Below the pieces are notes generated by a model. It saw only the letters and a list, made by a program, of their open reading frames with translations. It made no database searches and had not been told where the DNA came from. The translations under genes and the position numbers were made by a program. 21,065 nucleotides of DNA, taken from positions 1 through 21,065 of IMG/VR virus record IMGVR_UViG_3300050821_005363. One strand, 5' to 3'. Positions 1-6,887 of the stretch are shown here, in pieces. Position 1 is the stretch's first letter; every line of letters starts with the position of its first letter. This DNA is from a virus.

Positions 1-1
1 G

Positions 2-373
2 ATCGATATCAACTCCCCGTGGTTCGTCGAGGAGATGGAAGACTGGGAGCGCGACTGGGACGCGCAGGACACCAAAGCTGCGTACGGCGGCCACGACGAC
101 CGCATCATGTCGCTCGGCTTCGTGCTACTCTCACTCTACGACACCGAGATCCACCAAGGGATGCGCGGGCTATCGGATGTGCGCGACCGCATCGGCAAAC
201 AGCAGGATTACGCGACTTACTCGCCGGGCTGGCAGGGGTCGGATATCCACGAGGACTCGTCAATGCACAACTATCTGCAACATCCCGATCCAGAATCCCC
301 CATCGCGCACATGTTGAACATCAAGCCCCAACCCGAGGAGAGGTTCGACTACACAGGAGAGTTCGATCTATGA
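2..373 (+). CDS. Terminase large subunit, C-terminal part (partial)
   Basis: The open frame enters from the left window edge and gives the last 123 residues of a protein. The motif GHDDRIMSLGF at about residues 33-43 of this fragment matches the last conserved segment of the nuclease domain in large terminases, where an Asp helps bind the catalytic metal. This enzyme is the ATP-driven motor that pumps DNA through the portal and cuts the concatemer. The 5' end with the ATPase Walker motifs lies outside the window. The next gene starts at 370 inside an ATGA overlap with this stop, and the portal follows 1.1 kb downstream, which is the usual order. The family call rests on one motif plus position, so it is likely but not certain. 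Confidence 0.75.
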   Translation: MDINSPWFVEEMEDWERDWDAQDTKAAYGGHDDRIMSLGFVLLSLYDTEIHQGMRGLSDVRDRIGKQQDYATYSPGWQGSDIHEDSSMHNYLQHPDPESPIAHMLNIKPQPEERFDYTGEFDL

Positions 374-897
374 AGCACAAATGGCAACGCGAGCAACCGG
401 CTGAGCAATCTGCTGCATCGCCCGCTCCCACCACAGAGTATAATGAGCAGCCAGAGGTGACCGCACCAATGCAAACGACTTATCTTTCGCCGCGACAGTA
501 CACGGTCGTGGATATTCAGGCGCTGATGGCAACTCTCAGCAGCAGCGCTCCGGCTACAAACCCATCGAATCCGTCGCCCGGGCCCACACCGACGCCTGCA
601 CCCACACCCGCGCCTGCACCCGCCGCTCCTGCGGTGTTGGTGACCGCGCTCTCAGTAGACACGGACAACCACGACGCCGCCTACGCCGTAGCCATCGACG
701 CGACCCACGTGGCAGTGGTCCCGCGCGGCCCCATGGGTCCTTTCGTGGTCACCGTCAAGGGCACCGACATCTACGGCAATGCCGCCGCTCCTCTCGTGCT
801 CCCGTTCGATGTGGTGCCCAACGTGAAGTTGACCGGCGTCGTCGGCCCATTGCAAAACAAGGGCGTCGAGACCCCCGGTATCCCGGCGCGTTGGTAG
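370..897 (+). CDS. Proline-rich linker protein, unknown function
   Basis: This is a 175-residue protein starting at the ATG that overlaps the terminase stop, which suggests translational coupling. A longer upstream reading frame exists, but it lies wholly inside the terminase frame and is a shadow. The N-terminal ~60 residues are polar. Residues ~60-88 form a Pro/Ala/Thr linker with alternating PTPAP units. Residues ~89-175 look like a compact beta-rich domain (VTALSVDTDNHDAAYAVAID, then FVVTVKGTDIYGNAAAP), reminiscent of a small Ig-like fold. A two-part protein with a flexible Pro linker could be a minor head or decoration component, but that is inference. No family was recognised. Confidence 0.65.
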   Translation: MKHKWQREQPAEQSAASPAPTTEYNEQPEVTAPMQTTYLSPRQYTVVDIQALMATLSSSAPATNPSNPSPGPTPTPAPTPAPAPAAPAVLVTALSVDTDNHDAAYAVAIDATHVAVVPRGPMGPFVVTVKGTDIYGNAAAPLVLPFDVVPNVKLTGVVGPLQNKGVETPGIPARW

Positions 898-901
898 CGG
901 T

Positions 902-985
902 GTGAACCCCGCGCCGTGGCCTCTTCTGCCGTACGTCGTGGCCGTGATTGGTGCGATATTGATGGTGATGCTGAAGGTGACATGA
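902..985 (+). CDS. Tiny single-pass membrane peptide (27 aa)
   Basis: A GTG-started ORF of 27 residues fills the gap between the proline-rich protein and the zinc-ribbon protein. It ends in an ATGA overlap with the latter. After a short N-terminus (NPAPWPLLP) the rest is one hydrophobic stretch (YVVAVIGAILMVMLKVT) long enough for a membrane helix. No strong ribosome binding site is visible, and an ORF this short may be chance. The support is that it exactly fills the gap, has the ATGA junction seen elsewhere in this operon, and has a membrane-like composition. Function unknown. Confidence 0.35.
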   Translation: MNPAPWPLLPYVVAVIGAILMVMLKVT

Positions 986-1491
986 CAACGTGTTCACAGT
1001 GCGGGGCAGAATTGGAGATCGGCTCGTGGCCATACTGTCCCCACGGTTCTCTCTACGCTCAGCCTGCGCAGCATTTCGATCCCATCGTCGTGCATCAGGC
1101 CGCCGACGGCTCGTATTCATTCCCAGCTTCGGTGGATGCTCCGATTCGTCCAGGCTATCGAAAGGTCGAGATCCGCACTCTGCGCGAGGCTGACCGGATC
1201 ACGCGCGAGGTTAACTCCCGCGAGGACGCCAAGATCGAGCAAGTCCACCGTGAGCGTCAATCCCAGCTCGCGGCCAACGTTATCAAGAGCCGCGCCGAAC
1301 TCGACCAAGCCAAATCCCGCTTCACTCCCCAAGGCCGGGAGTTCGCGGCGAAGATGCGGGAGTACGTGAACCAGAAGCGGCGCCCTGGTCCGGGGCGGGC
1401 GAACTTCCATATCGACGTATTCGCCAACGACCAATCCAATCGCGAAGCCCATGCTGATGCGCGAACCGATTGGAAGTCGAGAAAGGGATAA
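982..1491 (+). CDS. Zinc-ribbon phage protein upstream of portal
   Basis: This is a 169-residue protein beginning at ATG 982. The frame is open further upstream, but 982 gives the N-terminal metal site at once: C4-x2-C7 and C19-x-H21 in CSQCG...WPYCPHG. This is a short zinc ribbon often seen at the N-terminus of small phage proteins. The middle is charged and probably helical (residues ~70-120, rich in Glu, Arg and Gln). The C-terminus is basic and includes KRRPGPGRANFHID. It lies directly upstream of the portal gene, which starts at the base after this stop. Its function is unknown; a role in packaging or head assembly is only suggested by position. Confidence 0.75.
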   Translation: MTTCSQCGAELEIGSWPYCPHGSLYAQPAQHFDPIVVHQAADGSYSFPASVDAPIRPGYRKVEIRTLREADRITREVNSREDAKIEQVHRERQSQLAANVIKSRAELDQAKSRFTPQGREFAAKMREYVNQKRRPGPGRANFHIDVFANDQSNREAHADARTDWKSRKG

Positions 1492-3534
1492 GTGGCTCTC
1501 GGAAGAGACTCTGACTGGCGCTGCCCCCCGGCCTACACTGCCCAAGGCGACCTGACCACCTCCGACCGCAAGCTAGGCTGGCTGCGCGAAGCCATCGGCG
1601 AAGGCGAACAGTTCCTCAAGACCCAACGCGCCTTCATGGACATGGACCGCGCACTCGACGTGGTGGCTGGTGTCTCGCCATCCGACTCCCGTCAGGCGCG
1701 CACCCTCTCTGGTCTCCGCATCAACCGCGCCAAGCGGAACGTGCGCGAGATCGTCTCTACCCTCTCGAATCTCCGCCCCATGTGGGGGTACAAGAATGAC
1801 AATAAGCTGTACGATTCGCACTCAGTCGTTCTCAACAAACTTGTCAATAGCTGGTGGCATAACACCTTCGCTGACCGGCGCATTCGACAGGCTCTACAAT
1901 ACGCGATGGTCATGGGGACCGGTTACATTTCGCCGGTCTGGAAACGCGACTTTTGGAACGCGGGACGTGGCGATATCTTTCTCAACGTTTATGGTCCGCG
2001 CGACGTTCTGTTCGTACAGCTCCCTTCGAACCATGACATTCAAGGAGCCTACGCCGTCATCATCCGCATCCGCACTCCGATCCACGTTGCCTGCGCCATG
2101 TGGCCCACACTCGCCGACAAGTTCGCCCCGACCTATGTCGCCTCAGGCGCGCTCCGACGCGGAATGGGAAGAGTTACGGGCTTCGTCACACCGATCCTCC
2201 GCAGACTAGGCGGCGGGCAAAATCGCCGCGAAGAGGACGACACACCCTTCCCGATGCTCGACATCTTCCACACGTACATCATGGACCCGTCGATCAACCT
2301 TGGCCCCGATCCGATCGTGATGGGCGAGCCCGATACCAACTTCTCCTACGAAGTCCCCGTGTATCAGTCCGAGGTAGAGACCACGCAGCGCGATCCTAAA
2401 ACCGGCCAGCGGCTAATGCGCAAGGTGTCGCGCGACGAAGCCATGCTCTACCCCGCGCGCCGTCTCCTGATCGCGTGCCCGGAATGCAACCTCGAAATCA
2501 GTGACGGCCCCTCCCCGTGGTGGCACCGCAAGGTTCCGGTGATCGGCTTCACTCCCGACGACTGGCCATGGGAAGTCTGCGGATACTCCCCTCTGCGCGA
2601 CATGGCGCCGATCCAGGGGGGCGTCAACTCCCTGATCCGCGCAGTAGATGACGCAGCCAACGCCCGCCTTCGCCCCAATGTGTGGTACGACGCCAACGTG
2701 CTCGCCAAATCCGTGATGGACGATCTCGACTTCCGCCAGGGCGGCCAATCGATCCCAGCCCCCCTTGGCATCACGGGCGAGCCGATCAAAGCTATCCTCG
2801 ATCCCCGCTGGTACACAGTCGATAGCTACATCCCAGAGTTCGTCAAATTCCTCTATGAGCAGATGGACCATGTCTCGGGCGTGCGCGACATGACGGCGAT
2901 CGCTAAAGCCCGCCAGATCCCCGCCTCCGAATCGATCGATAAGCTGATGGAGATGATGGGGCCGCTCGTCCAGGACATCTCGCGCGGCATGGAAGCCGGG
3001 ATGCGCGATCTAGGTGAGATGGTCAAGGCTCTCTTCTTCCAGTTCTACAACGCCCCGCGCCGCGTGCAGATCCTCGGCGAGAAGGATGGGCTCGTTGAAG
3101 AGGACTACGACTACGAGCCTGCCTCAATGCTCCCCTCGCACGTCCTTGGCGAGTCAACCGACACCGCTTCACCAACCCCGCTCTGGCAGCGCGCGCGGTG
3201 GCACATGGACAATTTCGTCTTCCACGTGACCCCGCAATCGCTCCATCAGATCACGCAGATGTCGCGCAAACTTCTCTACTTGCAACTGTTCCGGCAGGGT
3301 GGCACACCGTTCCCGATGGACCCGTGGACCTTAGGCAAGGAACTCGACATCGACATCGGCAAGGAGCCGCCCGCGACCAAGGATATAATCTCGCGGTGGA
3401 TCGAATGGCGGAAGGTGATCCAGCAGATGATGCCGCAGGGGCAGCCGGGGCAGGCCGGTCGCAAACCATCCGGGGGCGCAGCGCCGCATCTTGTGAACAA
3501 GGGAGGTCGGCAGACGGTGGCCGAATCGCGATGA
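1492..3534 (+). CDS. Portal protein
   Basis: This is a 680-residue protein with a GTG start directly after the preceding TAA; the purine-rich AGAAAGGGA just upstream can act as ribosome binding site. The portal is a dodecameric ring at one capsid vertex through which terminase pumps DNA and to which the tail is attached. Recognisable features are an N-terminal helical region (DRALDVVAG), a core with AMVMGTGYISPVWKRDF and YGPRDVLFVQ, a segment near residue 329 with CPEC, and then IGFTPDDWPWEVCGYSPLRD followed by a long helix GGVNSLIRAVDDAANARLRP typical of the portal stem and clip region. The C-terminus contains several long helices and ends Gly/Gln/Lys-rich. Length and order (terminase, portal, scaffold, capsid) fit portals of short-tailed phages. 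Confidence 0.88.
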   Translation: MALGRDSDWRCPPAYTAQGDLTTSDRKLGWLREAIGEGEQFLKTQRAFMDMDRALDVVAGVSPSDSRQARTLSGLRINRAKRNVREIVSTLSNLRPMWGYKNDNKLYDSHSVVLNKLVNSWWHNTFADRRIRQALQYAMVMGTGYISPVWKRDFWNAGRGDIFLNVYGPRDVLFVQLPSNHDIQGAYAVIIRIRTPIHVACAMWPTLADKFAPTYVASGALRRGMGRVTGFVTPILRRLGGGQNRREEDDTPFPMLDIFHTYIMDPSINLGPDPIVMGEPDTNFSYEVPVYQSEVETTQRDPKTGQRLMRKVSRDEAMLYPARRLLIACPECNLEISDGPSPWWHRKVPVIGFTPDDWPWEVCGYSPLRDMAPIQGGVNSLIRAVDDAANARLRPNVWYDANVLAKSVMDDLDFRQGGQSIPAPLGITGEPIKAILDPRWYTVDSYIPEFVKFLYEQMDHVSGVRDMTAIAKARQIPASESIDKLMEMMGPLVQDISRGMEAGMRDLGEMVKALFFQFYNAPRRVQILGEKDGLVEEDYDYEPASMLPSHVLGESTDTASPTPLWQRARWHMDNFVFHVTPQSLHQITQMSRKLLYLQLFRQGGTPFPMDPWTLGKELDIDIGKEPPATKDIISRWIEWRKVIQQMMPQGQPGQAGRKPSGGAAPHLVNKGGRQTVAESR

Positions 3535-3689
3535 CTTTGGAAGAGCAACTCGAACGTGCCGTAGCGATGGAGCGTGACGCTGCTCTCAGATTACCTGTTG
3601 TGCATCCAGCTAAAGGTGGTGCGTTGCAAGGTGTTGAAGACGCCATTATGGAACAGGCTCTTATACGCCTGGAAATGGAATCGCGATGA
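3531..3689 (+). CDS. Small helical hypothetical protein (52 aa)
   Basis: The ATG overlaps the portal stop as ATGA, and the ORF ends in another ATGA overlap with the next gene, so it is chained to both neighbours. The product is short, charged and probably mostly helical (TLEEQLERAVAMERDAAL near the N-terminus, DAIMEQALIRLEME near the C-terminus). No motif was recognised. It opens a run of small genes (3531-4050) whose codon choice looks less G/C-biased at third positions than that of the portal, which may mark them as accessory insertions. Confidence 0.6.
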   Translation: MTLEEQLERAVAMERDAALRLPVVHPAKGGALQGVEDAIMEQALIRLEMESR

Positions 3690-3886
3690 CAACCGATCAA
3701 CTCCAAGCTTCCGTCCCTGACACCTCTCACTCCTGGATGTTAGTCGGTTGCCCACGCTGCCTCACCATCTCGGGCGTGATATTCTTCAATGATGGGCGCG
3801 CAGTGCACGTCACTTGTAACTGGGAAGGGAAGGTAGAGGATCTATGGCAGCGGCTGTTCAGACCGGGTCCATATCAAGTGAGCTGA
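3686..3886 (+). CDS. Small Cys-motif protein (66 aa)
   Basis: It starts in an ATGA overlap with the previous gene. The sequence has CPRC followed after 18 residues by another Cys (VTCNW), then a tail with WQRLF. This resembles three quarters of a zinc ribbon; a fourth ligand is not obvious. The next gene has the same layout: CxxC, 18 residues, Cys, then a Trp-containing tail. The two may therefore be products of an old tandem duplication. Their frames overlap by 43 nt. Function unknown; a small nucleic-acid- or protein-binding role is possible but unproven. Confidence 0.6.
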   Translation: MTTDQLQASVPDTSHSWMLVGCPRCLTISGVIFFNDGRAVHVTCNWEGKVEDLWQRLFRPGPYQVS

Positions 3887-4050
3887 CGCAGGTCTCCTGT
3901 CTCAGGTGTCACTCTATTATGGAGCCGGTTGCGGTCACCGCTGGTCAAGTCTCCGCGTGGATGTGCCGCTGCGGGCGCATGTTGCAGCCACGCATCGAGT
4001 GGAACCTGTGGTCGCAGCGCTTCGAGGATATGGCAGGGCCACATGGCTGA
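3844..4050 (+). CDS. Small zinc-ribbon-like protein (68 aa)
   Basis: The ATG at 3844 is preceded by a good ribosome binding site (AGGTAGAGG), which supports this start despite a 43-nt overlap with the upstream gene. The metal site looks complete: CLRC, 18 residues, then CRCG, so four Cys could bind one zinc. The C-terminus (WNLWSQRFEDMAGPHG) is aromatic. The stop overlaps the start of the HExxH protein. It resembles its upstream neighbour in Cys spacing. No named family was recognised. Confidence 0.6.
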   Translation: MAAAVQTGSISSELTQVSCLRCHSIMEPVAVTAGQVSAWMCRCGRMLQPRIEWNLWSQRFEDMAGPHG

Positions 4051-4783
4051 CATGCCCCAGCCGTCTCCCTCGTTTCTCGACATCCTGCAGCAGTTCCCTG
4101 GCCTCGTCAAGAACAAGCTGGGTCAGATCACCGGAGGCTCCGATCCCGCCGAGGGCGACGTCTCACTCGCCTATTCCCGTCTCACCCACAATCCGATGAT
4201 CATGGCTCACACCTCCCAGCAGATGAGCCAGTTAGATCCTAACGACTGGGGCGCGACCTTTCAAAAGCCTGGTGACGTGGGCATTGGCGGCGGCCCTCTT
4301 GCTCAACTGGTCCGCTCGCAGCTCCCCTCCGGCCCGGTCTCAGTCGTGAGCCCCGACGCTACCTCCCCCATGGAGCAGCCGAAGCAAGGTGGAATGCAGG
4401 GCGTCGCGCGCCACGAGGCCATCCATCAATTCCTTGGTGACTCCCACGTCTCGCCCGAAGCGCTCCTTTCGCAGCTCCCTCCAAACGTCGCCGAAGCCAT
4501 GCGCGCGCACCTCACCAAAAACGTTCCGAAATCGCAGTGGGCCGACGAGATCGCGGCACGCCTTGGGGCCTCCGGCATCAACGCCCCTGGCTCCGACCCC
4601 CGCATCAACCAGGCCGAAACCCTCGGCATCTCCCCTCAACAAGCCCAGCAGGCGTGGCCGAAGTACCTCTCACTTCTCGCCAAGACCGACCCCGCCAAAG
4701 CCGCGAAACTGATGCGCTACACAGGCGCAAATCAGCCCTCAAACTCCCAATATCTTGCCTCGATCGCAACTCAGCCGAAATAA
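4043..4783 (+). CDS. Hypothetical protein with HExxH motif (possible metallopeptidase)
   Basis: This is a 246-residue protein from ATG 4043, which overlaps the previous stop; ATG 4052 is an alternative. At residues 124-128 it carries HEAIH in the context GVARHEAIHQFLGDSH. HExxH is the zinc-binding and catalytic signature of many metallopeptidases. A further His at 135 is one residue too far for the classic HExxHxxGxxH arrangement, so a gluzincin-like or non-enzymatic role must be considered. The N-terminus has a helical region (FLDILQQFPGLVKNKLGQ), and the C-terminus is helical and Pro/Ala/Gln-rich. It sits between the portal and scaffold genes, where head maturation proteases are often found, but no recognised prohead protease family fits. 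Function inferred only from the motif. Confidence 0.65.
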   Translation: MADMPQPSPSFLDILQQFPGLVKNKLGQITGGSDPAEGDVSLAYSRLTHNPMIMAHTSQQMSQLDPNDWGATFQKPGDVGIGGGPLAQLVRSQLPSGPVSVVSPDATSPMEQPKQGGMQGVARHEAIHQFLGDSHVSPEALLSQLPPNVAEAMRAHLTKNVPKSQWADEIAARLGASGINAPGSDPRINQAETLGISPQQAQQAWPKYLSLLAKTDPAKAAKLMRYTGANQPSNSQYLASIATQPK

Positions 4784-4788
4784 TCGAC

Positions 4789-4818
4789 TTGACATTGTCC
4801 TCTGCAGGGGTCTATGAT
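4789..4818 (+). promoter_or_regulatory. Strong sigma70-type promoter ahead of head genes
   Basis: A perfect -35 box TTGACA lies at 4789-4794 and TATGAT (5 of 6 to TATAAT) at 4813-4818, with an 18-base spacer. It begins five bases after the stop of the HExxH gene and faces the scaffold and capsid genes. It is the best promoter match in the window and is placed in the largest gap between full-size genes. Expected transcription start is near 4825, giving a leader with a hairpin and tiny ORFs. Confidence 0.7.
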
Positions 4819-4886
4819 CCCACACAGGTGAAACCCGGACGCGCGGCTCACTTGTAGTACCAGTATTTGACTCTCAGTAACGATAG

Positions 4887-4906
4887 CCTTCCGCAGTGAG
4901 CGAAGG
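4887..4906 (+). other. Leader RNA hairpin
   Basis: CCTTC at 4887-4891 pairs with GAAGG at 4902-4906. With one bulged C, GC at 4893-4894 also pairs with GC at 4900-4901, leaving loop AGTGA. The stem lies in the untranslated leader between the promoter at 4789 and the first tiny ORF at 4931. No run of T follows, so it is not an intrinsic terminator. It could protect the mRNA or be a processing site; this is inference. Confidence 0.35.
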
Positions 4907-4930
4907 TGGTCGGATGAAAGGAGAAAAGCG

Positions 4931-4990
4931 ATGTTCGGGATTTCGAAGTTCGAAGTTGCTAACAGGCACCGTCGGCGCAAGAAACGGTAG
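4931..4990 (+). CDS. Tiny basic ORF 1 (19 aa)
   Basis: ATG 4931 is preceded by an excellent ribosome binding site (AAAGGAG, 7 bases away). The product is 19 residues and ends in a very basic tail (RHRRRKKR). It is the first of three consecutive tiny Lys/Arg-rich ORFs after the strong promoter. An alternative ORF in another frame begins at ATG 4914 (31 aa) and would overlap it; the ribosome binding site favours 4931. The peptide could bind RNA or DNA, or the ORF could act mainly as a translated leader. No family was recognised. Confidence 0.4.
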   Translation: MFGISKFEVANRHRRRKKR

Positions 4991-5058
4991 TGAACGTCGC
5001 GACGAATGATATGGCTCGTCGTGGCAGGAAGCGGATGTCCAAACGTCCGAAGCGGTAA
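4990..5058 (+). CDS. Tiny basic ORF 2 (22 aa)
   Basis: GTG 4990 overlaps the stop of tiny ORF 1 by one base (TAGTG); an internal ATG at 5011 would give a 15-residue peptide. The C-terminal part, MARRGRKRMSKRPKR, is almost entirely Arg, Lys, Gly and Ser. In composition this recalls the small DNA-condensing core proteins of microviruses, but no homology is claimed. No strong ribosome binding site is visible, so expression would probably depend on coupling to ORF 1. Tiny ORF 3 continues in the same reading frame after the TAA. Confidence 0.35.
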   Translation: MNVATNDMARRGRKRMSKRPKR

Positions 5059-5091
5059 TTGATCCGGCGTCCGGGTTCAACCGCAAAACAT

Positions 5092-5181
5092 ATGGCGAAA
5101 CGTAAAGGCGGCAAAAAGGGTGGTAAGGGCAAGAGCAAGATCGAGACCCCCTTCATGCAGCGCATGACCTCGAAGAGGTAG
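5092..5181 (+). CDS. Tiny Lys/Gly-rich ORF 3 (29 aa)
   Basis: ATG 5092 opens a 29-residue ORF whose first half is a Lys/Gly repeat (KRKGGKKGGKGKSK), followed by IETPFMQRMTSKR. It ends three bases before the TTG start of the next gene, and its last codons (AAGAGGTAG) supply that gene's ribosome binding site, which supports a real operon junction. No good ribosome binding site precedes 5092. A TTG at 5059, directly after the TAA of tiny ORF 2 and in the same frame, would add 11 residues. The composition suggests nucleic-acid binding. Function unknown. Confidence 0.45.
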   Translation: MAKRKGGKKGGKGKSKIETPFMQRMTSKR

Positions 5182-5183
5182 AG

Positions 5184-5528
5184 TTGGCAAGCGTCTCGAC
5201 ACCGTTCGCACCGACCTTCACACCCCCTGGTGCGCCTGGTTCTCCTGAATCTCCCGACCGTCCTCCCGTTCCCACCTCCCCCCCACCCATGGATGCGCTC
5301 TCTGGCCCGATGCCTCAGCAGACATCCCCCGATCCACAAGCCCGTCTCCGCTCGATCATGATGCGGTATCGCGAGATCGAGAACCAGATGAACGCGATGG
5401 CGCAGGAGTTCCCGGAAGCGGCCAAGGATCTGCGGCAAGCGGTGAACGCACTCCGCTCCGGCATGTCGAAGTCGGTGTCGCAGCCGAATCAGGCGCAGGA
5501 GCCCGCCGCGCCCCGGACACTGGCATGA
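5184..5528 (+). CDS. Pro-rich/helical protein upstream of scaffold (114 aa)
   Basis: The start is TTG 5184, because AAGAGGTAG lies just upstream and no earlier in-frame start follows the preceding stop. The N-terminal ~48 residues are Pro/Ser/Thr-rich (PPGAPGSPESPDRPPVP) and probably disordered. Residues ~52-95 form a strong helix or coiled coil (RLRSIMMRYREIENQMNAMA, then AAKDLRQAVNALRSGM). The tail is Gln/Pro/Ala-rich. The placement just before the scaffold suggests an assembly-related role, but this is inference. The stop overlaps the next ATG as ATGA. Confidence 0.65.
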   Translation: MASVSTPFAPTFTPPGAPGSPESPDRPPVPTSPPPMDALSGPMPQQTSPDPQARLRSIMMRYREIENQMNAMAQEFPEAAKDLRQAVNALRSGMSKSVSQPNQAQEPAAPRTLA

Positions 5529-5788
5529 ACGCCTTAGAGGTAGAACACAACCGCCTGTTGAGCGAGGGCCGAATCAGCCCTTCTCCGGGCACCTGCGTGT
5601 TCTGCCATGACAAGCCCAAATCCGGCTATACGCATGTGGATCTGGTGCTGTCACTCAACCAATTTTCTCCTCCGCTCGCTGGGGCCGTTCGCGTGAGCGA
5701 TAACCCTGGCAGCGATCCTAATCCACAAGTCCCTTCCTTCGATCACGACACGGAAGAGACCGGAGCCAACCATGCCACAAGGCAATAA
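5525..5788 (+). CDS. Small CxxC hypothetical protein (87 aa)
   Basis: The ATG is coupled to the previous gene through an ATGA overlap. The protein has one CVFCH motif near residue 25 (GTCVFCHDKPKSGYTHVDL) and no clear second pair, so a zinc site would be incomplete or formed by dimerisation. The C-terminal half is Pro/Asp/Asn-rich and looks disordered. Its 3' end overlaps the scaffold start by 17 nt, and the overlap probably carries part of the scaffold's ribosome binding region. Function unknown. Confidence 0.55.
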   Translation: MNALEVEHNRLLSEGRISPSPGTCVFCHDKPKSGYTHVDLVLSLNQFSPPLAGAVRVSDNPGSDPNPQVPSFDHDTEETGANHATRQ

Positions 5789-6887
5789 CCAGCAACTCGA
5801 CGATTTCGATCTGCAGTCGTGGCTCGCCGACATTTCCGCCGACGGTTCCCTCTCGCAGGACGAAGTCAACAACCTGAAGTCGATCCTCGGTAAGGACAAA
5901 GTCACTACCCGTCTCAAAGACCAGGTTCTGATGCGCCGGGACTATTCGCGCAAGACACAAGAACTGGCCGATGGAAGGCGGGCTCTCGAAGCCGATGTGA
6001 ACTCGGTGCTCCAAGAGCGTCAGAACCTGGCAGAGTGGAAAAGTGGTCTCGACGAGAAGTACAACAAAATCGCCGCAGATCTCGAAGCTGCTCGCATCAC
6101 CGAAGGCCAGTACCGCGCTCGCATCTCCACACTCGCTCGGCAATACAACGCGGACGAGAAGGCGCTGCTCGAAGGGATCTCAACCCCCGAGGGCGGCAAA
6201 GGTGGAGAGGCGCCGCCAGCAAACAATGGCAGCGGGAATGGCAATCAGACTCAGTACCTCACCCGCGAAGACGTTAACAAGCTGGCCGCACAACGCGACC
6301 GTCAGACCCTTCGTCTGCTTGCTGAGTTCCCCGACATTGCGGAGGAACATCAGGAACTCTTCGGCAAGTCCCTTCGAACGTTCGAATACACCACCCCTCA
6401 GGGCGAACAGCTCCGTGGGCGGTCGGCGTTCATCCAGAAGGCGCTTGATACCAACGAACAACTGGCCCGCCAAGGCAGGCCGTCTATGGACCTCCGGCGC
6501 ATCTGGGAGACCACCTTCGAGGTGCCCAAGAAGCGCGAGGAGATGCATACCGAGACTCTGCGCACGCAGATCCGGGGTGAGTTGGAAGGTGAGTACCGGC
6601 AGAAAGCCACGGAGGCCGCGCTCAACGGAGGCAACGCTCCAGGTCGGCCAGGGCAGCAACGCGAGCACTCTCCAGTCTTCGCCAAGGAGATGAAGACTCC
6701 TGCGGAGAAGGATGCTGCTGCTGCTTCAGCCAACGGTAACGGAAACGGGGACAATGGCAGACTGCCACCCCCGGCTGAATCCGCTGCCGGTCGCGAGAGT
6801 CGCTGGCAAAAATCGGCGTCGAGCTTTTTAGAACGCCGGGCACGTGGTGTTCCCATGGGCCAGCCTGAAGCGGCAAAGACAGCCTAA
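5772..6887 (+). CDS. Capsid scaffolding protein
   Basis: This 371-residue, highly charged protein lies immediately upstream of the major capsid gene, which is the typical scaffold position. An N-terminal acidic helical segment (LQSWLADISADGSLSQDEVNN) precedes a motif common in phage scaffold-type proteins (MRRDYSRKTQELADGRR, ~54-70). A long coiled coil runs to ~residue 135, followed by a Gly/Asn/Ala linker (~145-160) and a second helical region (LTREDVNKLAAQRDRQTLRL). The C-terminal ~90 residues are low-complexity and end in a basic helix (SRWQKSASSFLERRARG), as expected for the coat-binding end. Scaffolds guide capsid assembly and leave before or during packaging. No protease domain is evident inside it. 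Confidence 0.8.
   Translation: MPQGNNQQLDDFDLQSWLADISADGSLSQDEVNNLKSILGKDKVTTRLKDQVLMRRDYSRKTQELADGRRALEADVNSVLQERQNLAEWKSGLDEKYNKIAADLEAARITEGQYRARISTLARQYNADEKALLEGISTPEGGKGGEAPPANNGSGNGNQTQYLTREDVNKLAAQRDRQTLRLLAEFPDIAEEHQELFGKSLRTFEYTTPQGEQLRGRSAFIQKALDTNEQLARQGRPSMDLRRIWETTFEVPKKREEMHTETLRTQIRGELEGEYRQKATEAALNGGNAPGRPGQQREHSPVFAKEMKTPAEKDAAAASANGNGNGDNGRLPPPAESAAGRESRWQKSASSFLERRARGVPMGQPEAAKTA

Noticed and set aside
4914-5009. Alternative 31-codon ORF from ATG 4914 overlapping tiny ORF 1
   Set aside because: Only a moderate ribosome binding site (AAGGTGG); the much better AAAGGAG favours ATG 4931 in another frame. Kept only as an alternative.
5061-5090. Possible tRNA T-arm (GGTTCAA) near 5074-5080
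   Set aside because: No matching acceptor stem, anticodon arm or D-arm could be drawn upstream; it is a chance match.
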